64,000 nt of DNA. Origin: Streptomyces aidingensis. Its GTDB lineage: Bacteria; Actinomycetota; Actinomycetes; Streptomycetales; Streptomycetaceae. The stretch is taken from contig NZ_FOLM01000008.1 of the NCBI RefSeq assembly GCF_900112355.1, positions 62,001 to 126,000 of the forward strand. Direction: 5' to 3'. Under the pieces are notes generated by a model that worked only from the letters and a program-made list of their open reading frames with translations, ran no database searches and was not told the DNA's origin. Made by a program: the position numbers and the translations under genes. Shown here piece after piece: positions 1 to 7,426 of this stretch; position 1 is the first letter of the stretch; every line of letters begins with the position of its first letter.

Positions 1-1
1 C

Positions 2-721
2 GCCAGGGTCGTGCTCCGCCCGGACGGCCGCCGCGAGCTGCACCGCGCCTCCGATCACGCCAAGGACCAGTCCTATGTCCTCGGCGTGCTGGACGAGCGC
101 CAGCTCGCGCACTCCCTCTTCCCGCTCGGCGACACCGTCACCACCAAGGAGGAGATCCGGGCCGAGGCGGAGCGGCGCGGCCTGGCCGTGGCGCGCAAGC
201 CGGACAGCCATGACATCTGCTTCATCGCCGACGGCGACACCCGCGGCTTCCTCGCCCGTCATCTCGGTTCCGAGCCGGGGGACATCCTCGACCAGGACGG
301 CACCCGGATCGGCAGCCACGACGGCGCGCACGGTTTCACGGTCGGGCAGCGCAAGGGGCTGCGGATCGGCCGCCCCGCCCCGGACGGCAGGCCCCGCTAT
401 GTGCTGGACATCTCCCCGGTGGAGAACACCGTCACCGTCGGCCCGGCCGAGGCGCTGGACATCACCGCGCTGACCGCCGTCCGGCCGCGCTGGTGCGGGG
501 CGCCGCCCGCCGGACCGGGCTCCTACACCGCCCAGTTGCGGGCGCACGGCGAGGAGCATCCGGCCACCGCCGAGGCGGCCGGCGACGCGCTGCACGTCCG
601 CTTCGAGCGGCCGGTGCGCGGGGTGGCCCCGGGGCAGGCCGTGGTGCTCTACGACGGCAGCCGGGTCGTCGGATCGGCCACCATCGCCGCCACCCACCGC
701 CCCGTTCCCGCCGATCGCTGA
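2..721 (+). CDS. mnmA: tRNA-specific 2-thiouridylase MnmA, C-terminal part (5' end outside window)
   Basis: This is the C-terminal 239 codons of MnmA, which thiolates U34 of tRNAs for Lys, Glu and Gln using ATP and a persulfide sulfur donor. The reading frame is open to the left edge, so the N-terminal PP-loop and the first catalytic Cys lie outside the window. Visible family signatures are DQSYVLGVL, the second catalytic cysteine in DSHDICFIADGD, and the GQRKGLRIG segment that leads into the C-terminal beta-barrel domains. The gene ends with TGA at 719-721. It shares the window with tRNA-Glu, tRNA-Gln, gltX and gatCAB, although not in one operon. Identification is firm; the gene is simply cut by the window edge. 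Confidence 0.95.
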   Translation, partial: ARVVLRPDGRRELHRASDHAKDQSYVLGVLDERQLAHSLFPLGDTVTTKEEIRAEAERRGLAVARKPDSHDICFIADGDTRGFLARHLGSEPGDILDQDGTRIGSHDGAHGFTVGQRKGLRIGRPAPDGRPRYVLDISPVENTVTVGPAEALDITALTAVRPRWCGAPPAGPGSYTAQLRAHGEEHPATAEAAGDALHVRFERPVRGVAPGQAVVLYDGSRVVGSATIAATHRPVPADR

Positions 722-765
722 GCCGTCCCCTTCCCGTACCGCGAGAGTCCGGCCCGGGAAGCGGG

Positions 766-771
766 TATAAC
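766..771 (+). promoter_or_regulatory. Candidate leaderless -10 (TATAAC) for the gene at 779
   Basis: TATAAC lies exactly 7 nt before the ATG at 779. No clear Shine-Dalgarno lies close to that ATG. This is the geometry of leaderless Streptomyces promoters. The sixth base is C rather than the usual T. Confidence 0.4.
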
Positions 772-778
772 GGACATT

Positions 779-1525
779 ATGCGTATTGCTGTCGCGGGTG
801 GAACCGGAGTTGTCGGACGCCATGTGGTCGACGCCGTCACCGCCGCCGGACACGAGGCCGTGACCGTGGCGCGCAGCCGCGGTGTGGACCTCCTCACCGG
901 CGCGGGCCTGGACGCGGCCCTGGCCGGGGTGGACACCGTCGTCGACGCGACCAATGTGAGGAGTATCAGGGAGAAGACCGCCGTCGAGTTCTTCGCCGCC
1001 GCCGGGCGCAATCTGCTGGCCGCGGAGGAGAAGGCCGGGGTCGGGCACCATGTGACGCTGTCGATCGTGGGCGTCGACCGCATCCCCGGCTACGGCTACT
1101 ACCGGGCCAAGCTCCGGCAGGAGGAGCTGGTCCGGTCCGGCCGGGTGCCCTGGACGGTGCTGCGGGCCACCCAGTTCCACGAGTTCGCCGGGCAGATGCT
1201 GGACCAGGTGCCCGGGCCCGTCGCGCCGGTGCCCCGGATGCACGTCCAGCCCGTCGCCGCCCGGGAGGTGGCCGGCCGGCTGGCCGAGGTGGCGTCCGGC
1301 CCGGCCCAGCGGATGGCGCCGGAGTTCGCCGGGCCGAAGGAGGAAGAGGTCGTCGACATGGCGCGCCGCCTGCTGCGCGCGCGGGGGCGGCGCCGGTGGC
1401 TGGTTCCGTTCACCTTTCCCGGCGCCGCGGGTGCGGCGATGACGGGCGACGCCCTGCTTCCCGACGGGCCCGGGCCGCGCGGCACCCAGACCTTCCAGGA
1501 GTGGCTCGGCGAAGCCGCCGGATGA
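779..1525 (+). CDS. NmrA/atypical SDR-family NAD(P)-binding protein
   Basis: A 248-residue Rossmann protein. It opens with MRIAVAGGTGVVG, the GxxGxxG dinucleotide-binding loop of atypical/NmrA-type short-chain dehydrogenases, which usually prefer NADPH. A later GYGYYRAKL segment has the Tyr-x-x-x-Lys spacing (YYRAK) seen in extended SDRs. It resembles the small NAD(P)H-binding proteins that Streptomyces genomes annotate as 'NmrA family' or 'SDR family oxidoreductase'. The substrate cannot be inferred. It stands alone between mnmA and a convergent amidase, and the start is supported by a leaderless-type promoter rather than a ribosome site. Confidence 0.82.
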   Translation: MRIAVAGGTGVVGRHVVDAVTAAGHEAVTVARSRGVDLLTGAGLDAALAGVDTVVDATNVRSIREKTAVEFFAAAGRNLLAAEEKAGVGHHVTLSIVGVDRIPGYGYYRAKLRQEELVRSGRVPWTVLRATQFHEFAGQMLDQVPGPVAPVPRMHVQPVAAREVAGRLAEVASGPAQRMAPEFAGPKEEEVVDMARRLLRARGRRRWLVPFTFPGAAGAAMTGDALLPDGPGPRGTQTFQEWLGEAAG

Positions 1526-1562
1526 GCCGCGCCCCGGCCCCGGCGGGCGGGTGACGCAGGGC

Positions 1563-2375
1563 TCAGCCCGGGCCGGCGAGTCCCCGGCGGCGGTTGGCGA
1601 GCACCGGTACCGCGGCGCGGGCCCGGTCCACCTCCGCCGCCGGATCGAGGTCGGCGACCAGCAGCCCGGGCTCCGGCCCCAGCGCCGCCCGCACCTCGCC
1701 CAGCGGGGAGACCACCAGGCTGTGGCCGATGCCGGCCGGCGCCCGGCCGGCCGGCGCCCGGCCCGCCGCGGCCGGGTCGGCCTGGCCGCAGGCGGCGATC
1801 CAGCAGGTGGAGTCCAGGGCCCGGGCCCGGACCAGCACCTCCCACTGCTCCCGCTTGCCCGGCCCGGCGCCCCAGGAGGCGGGCACCACGATCAGCCGGG
1901 CGCCGCGCTCCGCCAGCGCCTGGAACAGCCCGGGGAAGCGGATGTCGTAGCAGGTGGCGAAGCCGATCGGGACCCCCGCCGGCTCGGCCGTCACCAGCCG
2001 GTCGCCGGGGGCCACGGTGGCGGACTCGGTGAAGCCGAAGGCGTCGAAGAGATGCAGCTTGTCGTAGTGGGTGTCGATGCCGCGTCCGGTGATCAGCAGG
2101 GTGTTGGTCACCCGTCCGTCGCCGGCCGGGGTGAACATCCCGGCCACCAGCAGCAGGCCGGTGTCCTCCGCGACCTCCCGCACCCGCCGGGCCCAGGGCC
2201 CGTCCAGCGGCTCGGCCACCGGGGCCAGCGGGATGCCGAACCGGGCCATCGCCGCCTCCGGGAACACCGCCAGCTCCGCGCCGGCCGCCGCCGCCGCGCG
2301 GGCCTGCGTCTCGATGACCGCCAAATTCTCCTCCGGTACGGCCGAGGACAGCATCTGGCTCAGTGCGATCCGCAT
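1563..2375 (-). CDS. Carbon-nitrogen hydrolase (nitrilase superfamily amidase)
   Basis: A 270-residue protein of the nitrilase superfamily. The Glu-Lys-Cys catalytic triad is visible as Glu in AVFPEAAM, Lys in HYDKLHLFD and Cys in FATCYDIRFP; a second conserved Glu lies in GKREQWEVL. The cytoplasmic family includes omega-amidase (Nit2-like) and deaminated-glutathione amidase (Nit1-like), and the length fits either. The start at 2375 was chosen because GGGAGG lies 5-10 nt upstream and homologues begin MRIALSQ. The open frame continues far upstream, but that extension has no family match. A repeat of AGRAP near residue 220 looks like local slippage. The gene diverges from the LOG-like gene. Confidence 0.9.
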   Translation of the reverse strand: MRIALSQMLSSAVPEENLAVIETQARAAAAAGAELAVFPEAAMARFGIPLAPVAEPLDGPWARRVREVAEDTGLLLVAGMFTPAGDGRVTNTLLITGRGIDTHYDKLHLFDAFGFTESATVAPGDRLVTAEPAGVPIGFATCYDIRFPGLFQALAERGARLIVVPASWGAGPGKREQWEVLVRARALDSTCWIAACGQADPAAAGRAPAGRAPAGIGHSLVVSPLGEVRAALGPEPGLLVADLDPAAEVDRARAAVPVLANRRRGLAGPG

Positions 2376-2476
2376 GTGCGCCTCCCGCGCTCCGGTGCCG
2401 CCGCCGTACGCCGGGCACGCCCGGTGTGCCTCCGCTCCGTGTCTACCACGCCCCTTGCCCGGCCCGGTGCCCGGCA

Positions 2477-2482
2477 TAGGCT
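2477..2482 (+). promoter_or_regulatory. Candidate leaderless -10 (TAGGCT) for the LOG-like gene
   Basis: TAGGCT is followed by a 7-nt gap and the ATG at 2490. No purine-rich ribosome site is present, so the transcript probably starts at or next to the ATG. Confidence 0.55.
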
Positions 2483-2489
2483 GCGGTGC

Positions 2490-3089
2490 ATGAACCTCTG
2501 CGTTTTCTGTTCCGCCGCCGACCTGGACGAGATGTACACCTCCCCGGCCCGGGAGTTCGCCAAGGAGGTGGGCCGCCGCGGCCACACCCTGGTCTGGGGC
2601 GGCTCGGACGCGGGGCTGATGAAGGTGATGGCGGACGGCGTGCAGGCGGCCGGCGGCCGGCTGGTCGGCGTCTCGGTGGAGTTCCTCCAGCACAAGGCCC
2701 GCCCGGAGACCGATGAGATGATCATCACGCGCAATCTTGCGGAGCGGAAGGCGCAGCTTCTCGAACGGGCCGACGCGGTGGTGGTGATGGTCGGCGGCAC
2801 CGGCACCCTGGACGAGGCCACCGATGTGCTGGAGCTGAAGAAGCACGGCATGCACGACAAGCCCGTCGCCGTGCTGAACACGGCCGGCTTCTACGACGGT
2901 CTGCGCCGCCAGATGGAACGCATGGAGGCGGACGGCTTTCTGCCCCGCCCGCTGGCCGACCTCGTCTTCTTCATCGAGGACCCGGCGGACCTGCTGGACA
3001 GGCTGCAGGCCGCGGCGGACCGCGGCGCCCGGGGCGGCACCCGGGACCGGGCCGGGAGCGGGGCGCTCCGGGAGAGCCCGGTCGCCTGA
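2490..3089 (+). CDS. LOG family protein (TIGR00725/cytokinin-riboside phosphoribohydrolase-like)
   Basis: A 199-residue LOG-fold protein beginning MNLCVFCSAAD. Canonical LOG enzymes hydrolyse AMP or cytokinin nucleotides to the base and ribose 5-phosphate, using the motif PGGxGTxxE. Here the motif reads VGGTGTLDE, so the leading Pro is replaced by Val while Gly-Gly, Gly-Thr and Glu are kept. The upstream GGGxxGLM motif appears as GGSDAGLMK. These changes place it in an atypical LOG branch, so activity is likely but not certain. The last 25 residues are Gly/Arg-rich and unlike the fold. The nearest neighbour upstream is the divergent amidase. Confidence 0.85.
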   Translation: MNLCVFCSAADLDEMYTSPAREFAKEVGRRGHTLVWGGSDAGLMKVMADGVQAAGGRLVGVSVEFLQHKARPETDEMIITRNLAERKAQLLERADAVVVMVGGTGTLDEATDVLELKKHGMHDKPVAVLNTAGFYDGLRRQMERMEADGFLPRPLADLVFFIEDPADLLDRLQAAADRGARGGTRDRAGSGALRESPVA

Positions 3090-3125
3090 CCCTCCGCCGC
3101 CCGGCCATGAGAGATCATGTCGGGT

Positions 3126-3815
3126 ATGGCTACGCATGTGATCACTGGAGCCGGGTCCGGCATCGGCACGGCCGTGGCGTCCCGGCTGGCCGAGCGCGGC
3201 GACGAGCTGTGGCTCTGGGCCAGGGACGCCGGCCGCGCCCGGGACCTGCGCGAACGCTTCCCCGGCGCCCACACCCTGACCGGCGACCTGGCCGAGCCGG
3301 AACGGCTCTCGTGGGCGCTGGGCCACCAGCGGGTCCCGGACCGGATCGACGGCCTGCTGCATATCGCGGGCGTGGTCGAGCTCGGCCCGGTCGGCGAGCT
3401 GACCCCCAAGGTGTGGAACGCGGTGCTGGCCGCCAATCTGGTGGCCCCGGCCGAGCTGACCCGGCTGCTGCTGCCCCCGTTGCGGGCCGCCCGCGGCCAG
3501 ATCGTCTTCGTCAACTCCGGGGCCGGCCTGCGCACCAGCCCCAACTGGGGCGCCTACGCGGCCAGCAAGCACGGGCTGAAGGCACTGGCCGACGCGGTGC
3601 GCGGCGAGGAGGCGGCCAACGGCATCCGGGTCACCTCCGTCTACCCGGGGCGCACCGCCACTCCGATGCAGGCCAAGGTGCACCAGCAGGAGGGCCGCAG
3701 CTACGACCCGGAGCAGTGGATGACGCCCGAGTCGGTGGCCGGCACCGTGCTGGCCGCACTGGACCTGCCGCGCGGCAGCGAGATCACCGACCTCAGCGTC
3801 CGTCCGGGGCCCTGA
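3126..3815 (+). CDS. Short-chain dehydrogenase/reductase
   Basis: A classical SDR of 229 residues. TGAGSGIG is the cofactor loop, VNSGAG holds the catalytic Ser region, and YAASK is the Tyr-x-x-x-Lys active site; YPGRTATPM follows as in family members. The cofactor preference and substrate are unknown. An in-frame ATG at 3117 would add MSG. I prefer 3126 because GATCAT sits 7 nt before it, which resembles a leaderless promoter, and homologues tend to begin MATHVITGAG. The MetE-like gene follows 27 bp downstream with its own ribosome site, so the two may be co-transcribed. Confidence 0.88.
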   Translation: MATHVITGAGSGIGTAVASRLAERGDELWLWARDAGRARDLRERFPGAHTLTGDLAEPERLSWALGHQRVPDRIDGLLHIAGVVELGPVGELTPKVWNAVLAANLVAPAELTRLLLPPLRAARGQIVFVNSGAGLRTSPNWGAYAASKHGLKALADAVRGEEAANGIRVTSVYPGRTATPMQAKVHQQEGRSYDPEQWMTPESVAGTVLAALDLPRGSEITDLSVRPGP

Positions 3816-3842
3816 GACCGCCGACCGGGGAGAGAGCACCAC

Positions 3843-4952
3843 GTGAACAGCGCAGAAGGCATGGGCGGCGCCGGTACCACCGCGGACCGCCGGTTTCCGT
3901 GGCAGCCGGGAGCGGCCACCGGGGCCGGGTCGATGCCCGGCACGGACATCCGGGAGACGGTCCGGGTGGTCACCGGCGCGGTGGAGGGCCTGCCCTTCCT
4001 GCCCGAACTGCCCGCCCGCGGCCCGGGCGCCGACATGACCGGCCGCACCGCCGGCCTGCTGGCCGAGCTGTCCGTGCAGCACGAGCCCAGCGGATGGCGG
4101 ATCGCCGACCGCCCCGGCCGCGACACCCGCCGCGCCGCCGCCTGGCTGCGCGAGGACCTGGACACCCTGGAGGAGTTCACCCAAGGGTTCACCGGGCCGC
4201 TCAAGCTCCAGGCGGTCGGCCCGTGGACGCTGGCCGCCGCCGTGCAGCGGCGCAACGGCGAGGCCATGCTGGGCGATCGCGGTGCCTGCCGCGATCTGGC
4301 CGCCTCGCTGGCCGAGGGGCTGCGCGCGCATCTGGCCGACGTCCGCCGCCGGGTGCCCGGGGCCCGGCTGCTGCTCCAGCTCGACGAGCCCTCGCTGCCC
4401 GCCGTGCTGGCCGGCCGGGTCAGGACCGCCAGCGGCTACCGGACCCACCCGGCGGTGGACGCCGCGGTGGCGGAGGAGACGCTGCGCGGCCTGCTGGACG
4501 CGGTGGCGGGCACGGGTACTGGCGGGGGACCGGGCGGGGGTCCTGGCGGGGAGGTGCTGCCCGTGGCGCACTGCTGCGCGCCCGGGCCGCCCTTCGCCCT
4601 GCTGCGCCGGGCCGGCTTCCGGGCCGTCTCCCTCGACCTCGCTCTGCTCACCGAGGGTGAGTACGACGCGGTGGCCGCCTCGGTGGAGGCCGGGGTGGCG
4701 CTCTTCGCCGGGGTGCTGCCGGGACACGGCAGCACCGCCGCGGACGGCACGGGGCCGTTGTCGGACCCGGCCGGTACCGTCAGTGGTGTCCGGACGCTGT
4801 GGCGCAGGCTGGGGCTGTCCCCGGAGTCGGTCGCCGGTGCGGTGGTGGTCACCCCGTCGTGCGGGCTGGCGGGGGCCTCCCCGGCCTGCGCCAGGGCCGC
4901 CCTGGAGCACTGCGCCCGCGCCGCCCGGACTCTGGTCGACGACCCAGTGTGA
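3843..4952 (+). CDS. MetE-like (cobalamin-independent methionine synthase C-terminal domain) protein
   Basis: A 369-residue protein equivalent to only the C-terminal barrel of MetE, which carries the zinc and homocysteine site. Candidate zinc ligands are His and Cys in AHCCA (the H-x-C spacing of MetE) and Cys in PSCGLAG near the C-terminus. SMPGTD near the start and QLDEPSLP in the middle are typical of actinobacterial proteins annotated 'methionine synthase vitamin-B12 independent'. Without the N-terminal half, a folate-dependent MetE reaction is unlikely; other methyl donors have been proposed for such short forms. The GTG start is preceded by GGGGAGAG. A Gly-rich insert (GTGTGGGPGGGPGG) interrupts the barrel near residue 225. 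Confidence 0.85.
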   Translation: MNSAEGMGGAGTTADRRFPWQPGAATGAGSMPGTDIRETVRVVTGAVEGLPFLPELPARGPGADMTGRTAGLLAELSVQHEPSGWRIADRPGRDTRRAAAWLREDLDTLEEFTQGFTGPLKLQAVGPWTLAAAVQRRNGEAMLGDRGACRDLAASLAEGLRAHLADVRRRVPGARLLLQLDEPSLPAVLAGRVRTASGYRTHPAVDAAVAEETLRGLLDAVAGTGTGGGPGGGPGGEVLPVAHCCAPGPPFALLRRAGFRAVSLDLALLTEGEYDAVAASVEAGVALFAGVLPGHGSTAADGTGPLSDPAGTVSGVRTLWRRLGLSPESVAGAVVVTPSCGLAGASPACARAALEHCARAARTLVDDPV

Positions 4953-5019
4953 CCCTGGGTGACGTCGTTGAGGGATGCAGCCGACAGGCGCGAGCCGACG
5001 AGCCGACGGGAGACGAGAC

Positions 5020-7218
5020 GTGGCCGGTGGAGAGATGGGCGTCCCCGCGCGGGCGCGGGAGCGGCACAAGCAGCTTGCCGAGCAGATCGAGGAGCACCGC
5101 TTCCGCTACTACGTGAAGACCGCCGTCATCAGCGACGCCGAGTTCGACCGGATGCTGCGGGAACTGGAGGCCCTGGAGGCGGAGCATCCCGCGCTGCGCA
5201 CACCGGATTCGCCCACCCAGAAGGTCGCCGGCGCCTATGCGACGGAATTCACCTCCGTCGAGCACCGGGAGCGGATGCTCTCCCTGGACAACGCCTTCGA
5301 CGACGAGGAGCTGGACGCCTGGGCCCACCGGGTGGCCGAGGAACTGGACGGCATCCCGTACCACTTCCTCTGCGAGCTGAAGGTGGACGGTCTGGCCGTC
5401 AATCTCACCTATGAGCACGGCCGTCTGGTCCGGGCCGCCACCCGGGGCGACGGCCGCACCGGCGAGGACATCACCCCCAACGTCCGCACCATCGACGACG
5501 TGCCGCTGCGGCTGGCCGGGGAGCGGGTGCCGGAGCTGGTGGAGGTGCGCGGCGAGGTGTTCTTCCCCATGGAGCGCTTCGAGGAGCTCAACGCCCGGCT
5601 GGTGGAGGCGGGCGACAAGCCGTTCGCCAACCCGCGCAACGCCGCGGCCGGTTCGCTGCGCCAGAAGGACCCCAAGGTCACCGCCTCCCGCCCGCTCCAG
5701 CTGGTGGTGCACGGCATCGGCGCCCGCCGCGGGTTCGCCATCGACCGCCTGTCCGAGGCCTACGACCTGCTGCGCGGCTGGGGGCTGCCCACCGCCCGGG
5801 CCGGCCGGGTGGCCGCATCCCTGGCCGAGGTGCGGGAGTTCATCGCCTACTACGGCGAGCACCGCCATGCCGTGGAGCACGAGATCGACGGTGTGGTGGT
5901 CAAGGTCGACGAGATCCCGCTCCAGGGCCGGATGGGCTCCACCTCCCGGGCCCCGCGCTGGGCCATCGCCTGGAAGTACCCGCCGGAGGAGGTCAACACC
6001 AGGCTGCTGGACATCCGGGTGTCCGTGGGCCGCACCGGCCGGGCCACCCCCTACGCCGTGGTGGAGCCGGTCACCGTGGCCGGCTCAGAGGTGGAGTTCG
6101 CCACCCTGCACAACCAGGACGTGGTCAAGGCCAAGGGCGTGCTGATCGGCGACACCGTGGCGCTGCGCAAGGCGGGGGATGTCATCCCGGAGATCCTGGG
6201 CCCGGTGGCCGATCTGCGCGACGGCACCGAGCGGGAGTTCGTGATGCCCGCCGACTGCCCGGAGTGCGGCACCCCGCTGAAGCCGATGAAGGAGGGGGAT
6301 GTCGATCTGCGCTGCCCCAACGCCCGCTCCTGCCCCGCCCAGTTGCGGGAGCGGCTGTTCTATCTGGCCGGCCGCCGCTGCCTGGACATCGACAACTTCG
6401 GCTATGTCACGGCCACCGCGCTCACCCAGCCGCTGGAGCCGGCCGAGCCGCCGCTGCGGGACGAGGCGGGGCTGTTCGAGCTGACGGTGGAGCAGTTGCT
6501 GCCGATCCGGGCGCATGTGCTGGACCAGGACACCGGCCTGCCCAAGCGGGATCCGGAGACCGGCGAGCCCAAGGTGGCCAGCGTGTTCGCCACCCAGGCC
6601 GGCGAGCCCAAGAAGAACACCCTGGCCATGCTGGAGTCGCTGCGCGCCGCCCGGGAACGGCCGCTGGCCCGGATCATCGCCGGGCTGTCGATCCGTCATG
6701 TCGGGCCGGTGGCGGCCGAGGCGCTGGCCCGGGAGTTCGGCTCGCTGGACCGGATCATGGCGGCGGACGAGGAAGAACTCGCCGCCACCGAGGGCGTGGG
6801 GCCGACCATCGCGGCCTCGCTCAAGGACTGGTTCGCCGAGGACTGGCACCGGGAGATCGTGGAGCGCTGGCGGGCCGCCGGGGTGCGGATGGCCGAGGAG
6901 GCCCGGGAGGAGGCCGGCCCCCGCCCGCTGGACGGGCTGACGGTGGTGGTCACCGGCACCCTGGCCGACTACACCCGGGACCGGGCCAAGGAGGAACTCC
7001 AGTCCCGGGGGGCCAAGGTGACCGGCTCCGTCTCCAAGAAGACGGCCTTTGTGGTGGTGGGGGAGAATCCGGGGTCCAAGTACGACAAGGCGGTCCAGCT
7101 CAAGGTGCCGGTGCTGGACGACGCGGGCCTGCGGGTGCTGCTCACCGAAGGGCCGGAGGCGGCCCGGGACGCCGCCGTCAACCCTCCGGAGGAGGAAGCA
7201 GCTCCCTCTGACGAGTGA
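5020..7218 (+). CDS. ligA: NAD+-dependent DNA ligase LigA
   Basis: The replicative NAD+-dependent DNA ligase seals nicks in replication and repair. At 732 residues it has the full family layout. The N-terminal Ia domain is followed by the adenylation domain, with the AMP-accepting lysine in CELKVDG at about residue 121. Next come the OB fold, a four-cysteine zinc finger (CPECG ... CPNARSC), the helix-hairpin-helix region and a C-terminal BRCT domain (LDGLTVVVTGTL). The GTG at 5020 was chosen because GGAGACGAG precedes it and homologues start MAGxx; an in-frame ATG at 4975 lacks support. The frame reads through the overlapping 3' spacer of the MetE-like gene. A perfect palindrome overlaps the stop codon. 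Confidence 0.97.
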   Translation: MAGGEMGVPARARERHKQLAEQIEEHRFRYYVKTAVISDAEFDRMLRELEALEAEHPALRTPDSPTQKVAGAYATEFTSVEHRERMLSLDNAFDDEELDAWAHRVAEELDGIPYHFLCELKVDGLAVNLTYEHGRLVRAATRGDGRTGEDITPNVRTIDDVPLRLAGERVPELVEVRGEVFFPMERFEELNARLVEAGDKPFANPRNAAAGSLRQKDPKVTASRPLQLVVHGIGARRGFAIDRLSEAYDLLRGWGLPTARAGRVAASLAEVREFIAYYGEHRHAVEHEIDGVVVKVDEIPLQGRMGSTSRAPRWAIAWKYPPEEVNTRLLDIRVSVGRTGRATPYAVVEPVTVAGSEVEFATLHNQDVVKAKGVLIGDTVALRKAGDVIPEILGPVADLRDGTEREFVMPADCPECGTPLKPMKEGDVDLRCPNARSCPAQLRERLFYLAGRRCLDIDNFGYVTATALTQPLEPAEPPLRDEAGLFELTVEQLLPIRAHVLDQDTGLPKRDPETGEPKVASVFATQAGEPKKNTLAMLESLRAARERPLARIIAGLSIRHVGPVAAEALAREFGSLDRIMAADEEELAATEGVGPTIAASLKDWFAEDWHREIVERWRAAGVRMAEEAREEAGPRPLDGLTVVVTGTLADYTRDRAKEELQSRGAKVTGSVSKKTAFVVVGENPGSKYDKAVQLKVPVLDDAGLRVLLTEGPEAARDAAVNPPEEEAAPSDE

Positions 7219-7225
7219 TCACTCG
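7212..7225 (+). promoter_or_regulatory. BldD-like palindrome (site 1) upstream of rmdB
   Basis: CGAGTGATCACTCG is a perfect 14-bp palindrome overlapping the ligA stop codon. Its core AGTGATCACT fits the published BldD box form, AGTGA then TCAC with variable spacing. It lies about 200 bp before the GGDEF-EAL gene. Confidence 0.45.
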
Positions 7226-7304
7226 AACGACCGACCGAGGGTTCGTCATGGCTGCCGAGCGGGAACGAGAAGGCATATACCAGGCATTTTCCCGTCCAGT
7301 AGTC

Positions 7305-7315
7305 AGTGACCTCAC
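7305..7315 (+). promoter_or_regulatory. BldD-like box (site 2) upstream of rmdB
   Basis: AGTGACCTCAC consists of AGTGA, a 2-nt gap and TCAC, the BldD half-site arrangement. It lies about 110 bp before the start of the GGDEF-EAL gene and upstream of a possible -10 (TAATGT at 7366-7371). Confidence 0.45.
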
Positions 7316-7426
7316 AGATTTCCCCAAGCCCTGGAGATCTGTGCCAAAGGCAGCCGCCCGCGCCCTAATGTGGGGTCAAGTGCCTGCCGGGACGCGGGCA
7401 GGTGTCGCCGTGAGAGGTAGGCCCGC

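Noticed and set aside
1563..5069. 1168-codon minus-strand open frame
   Set aside because: Only its last 270 codons are a real gene (amidase). The rest runs antisense to LOG, SDR and MetE-like genes and has the Gly/Ala/Arg/Pro composition of a GC shadow frame.
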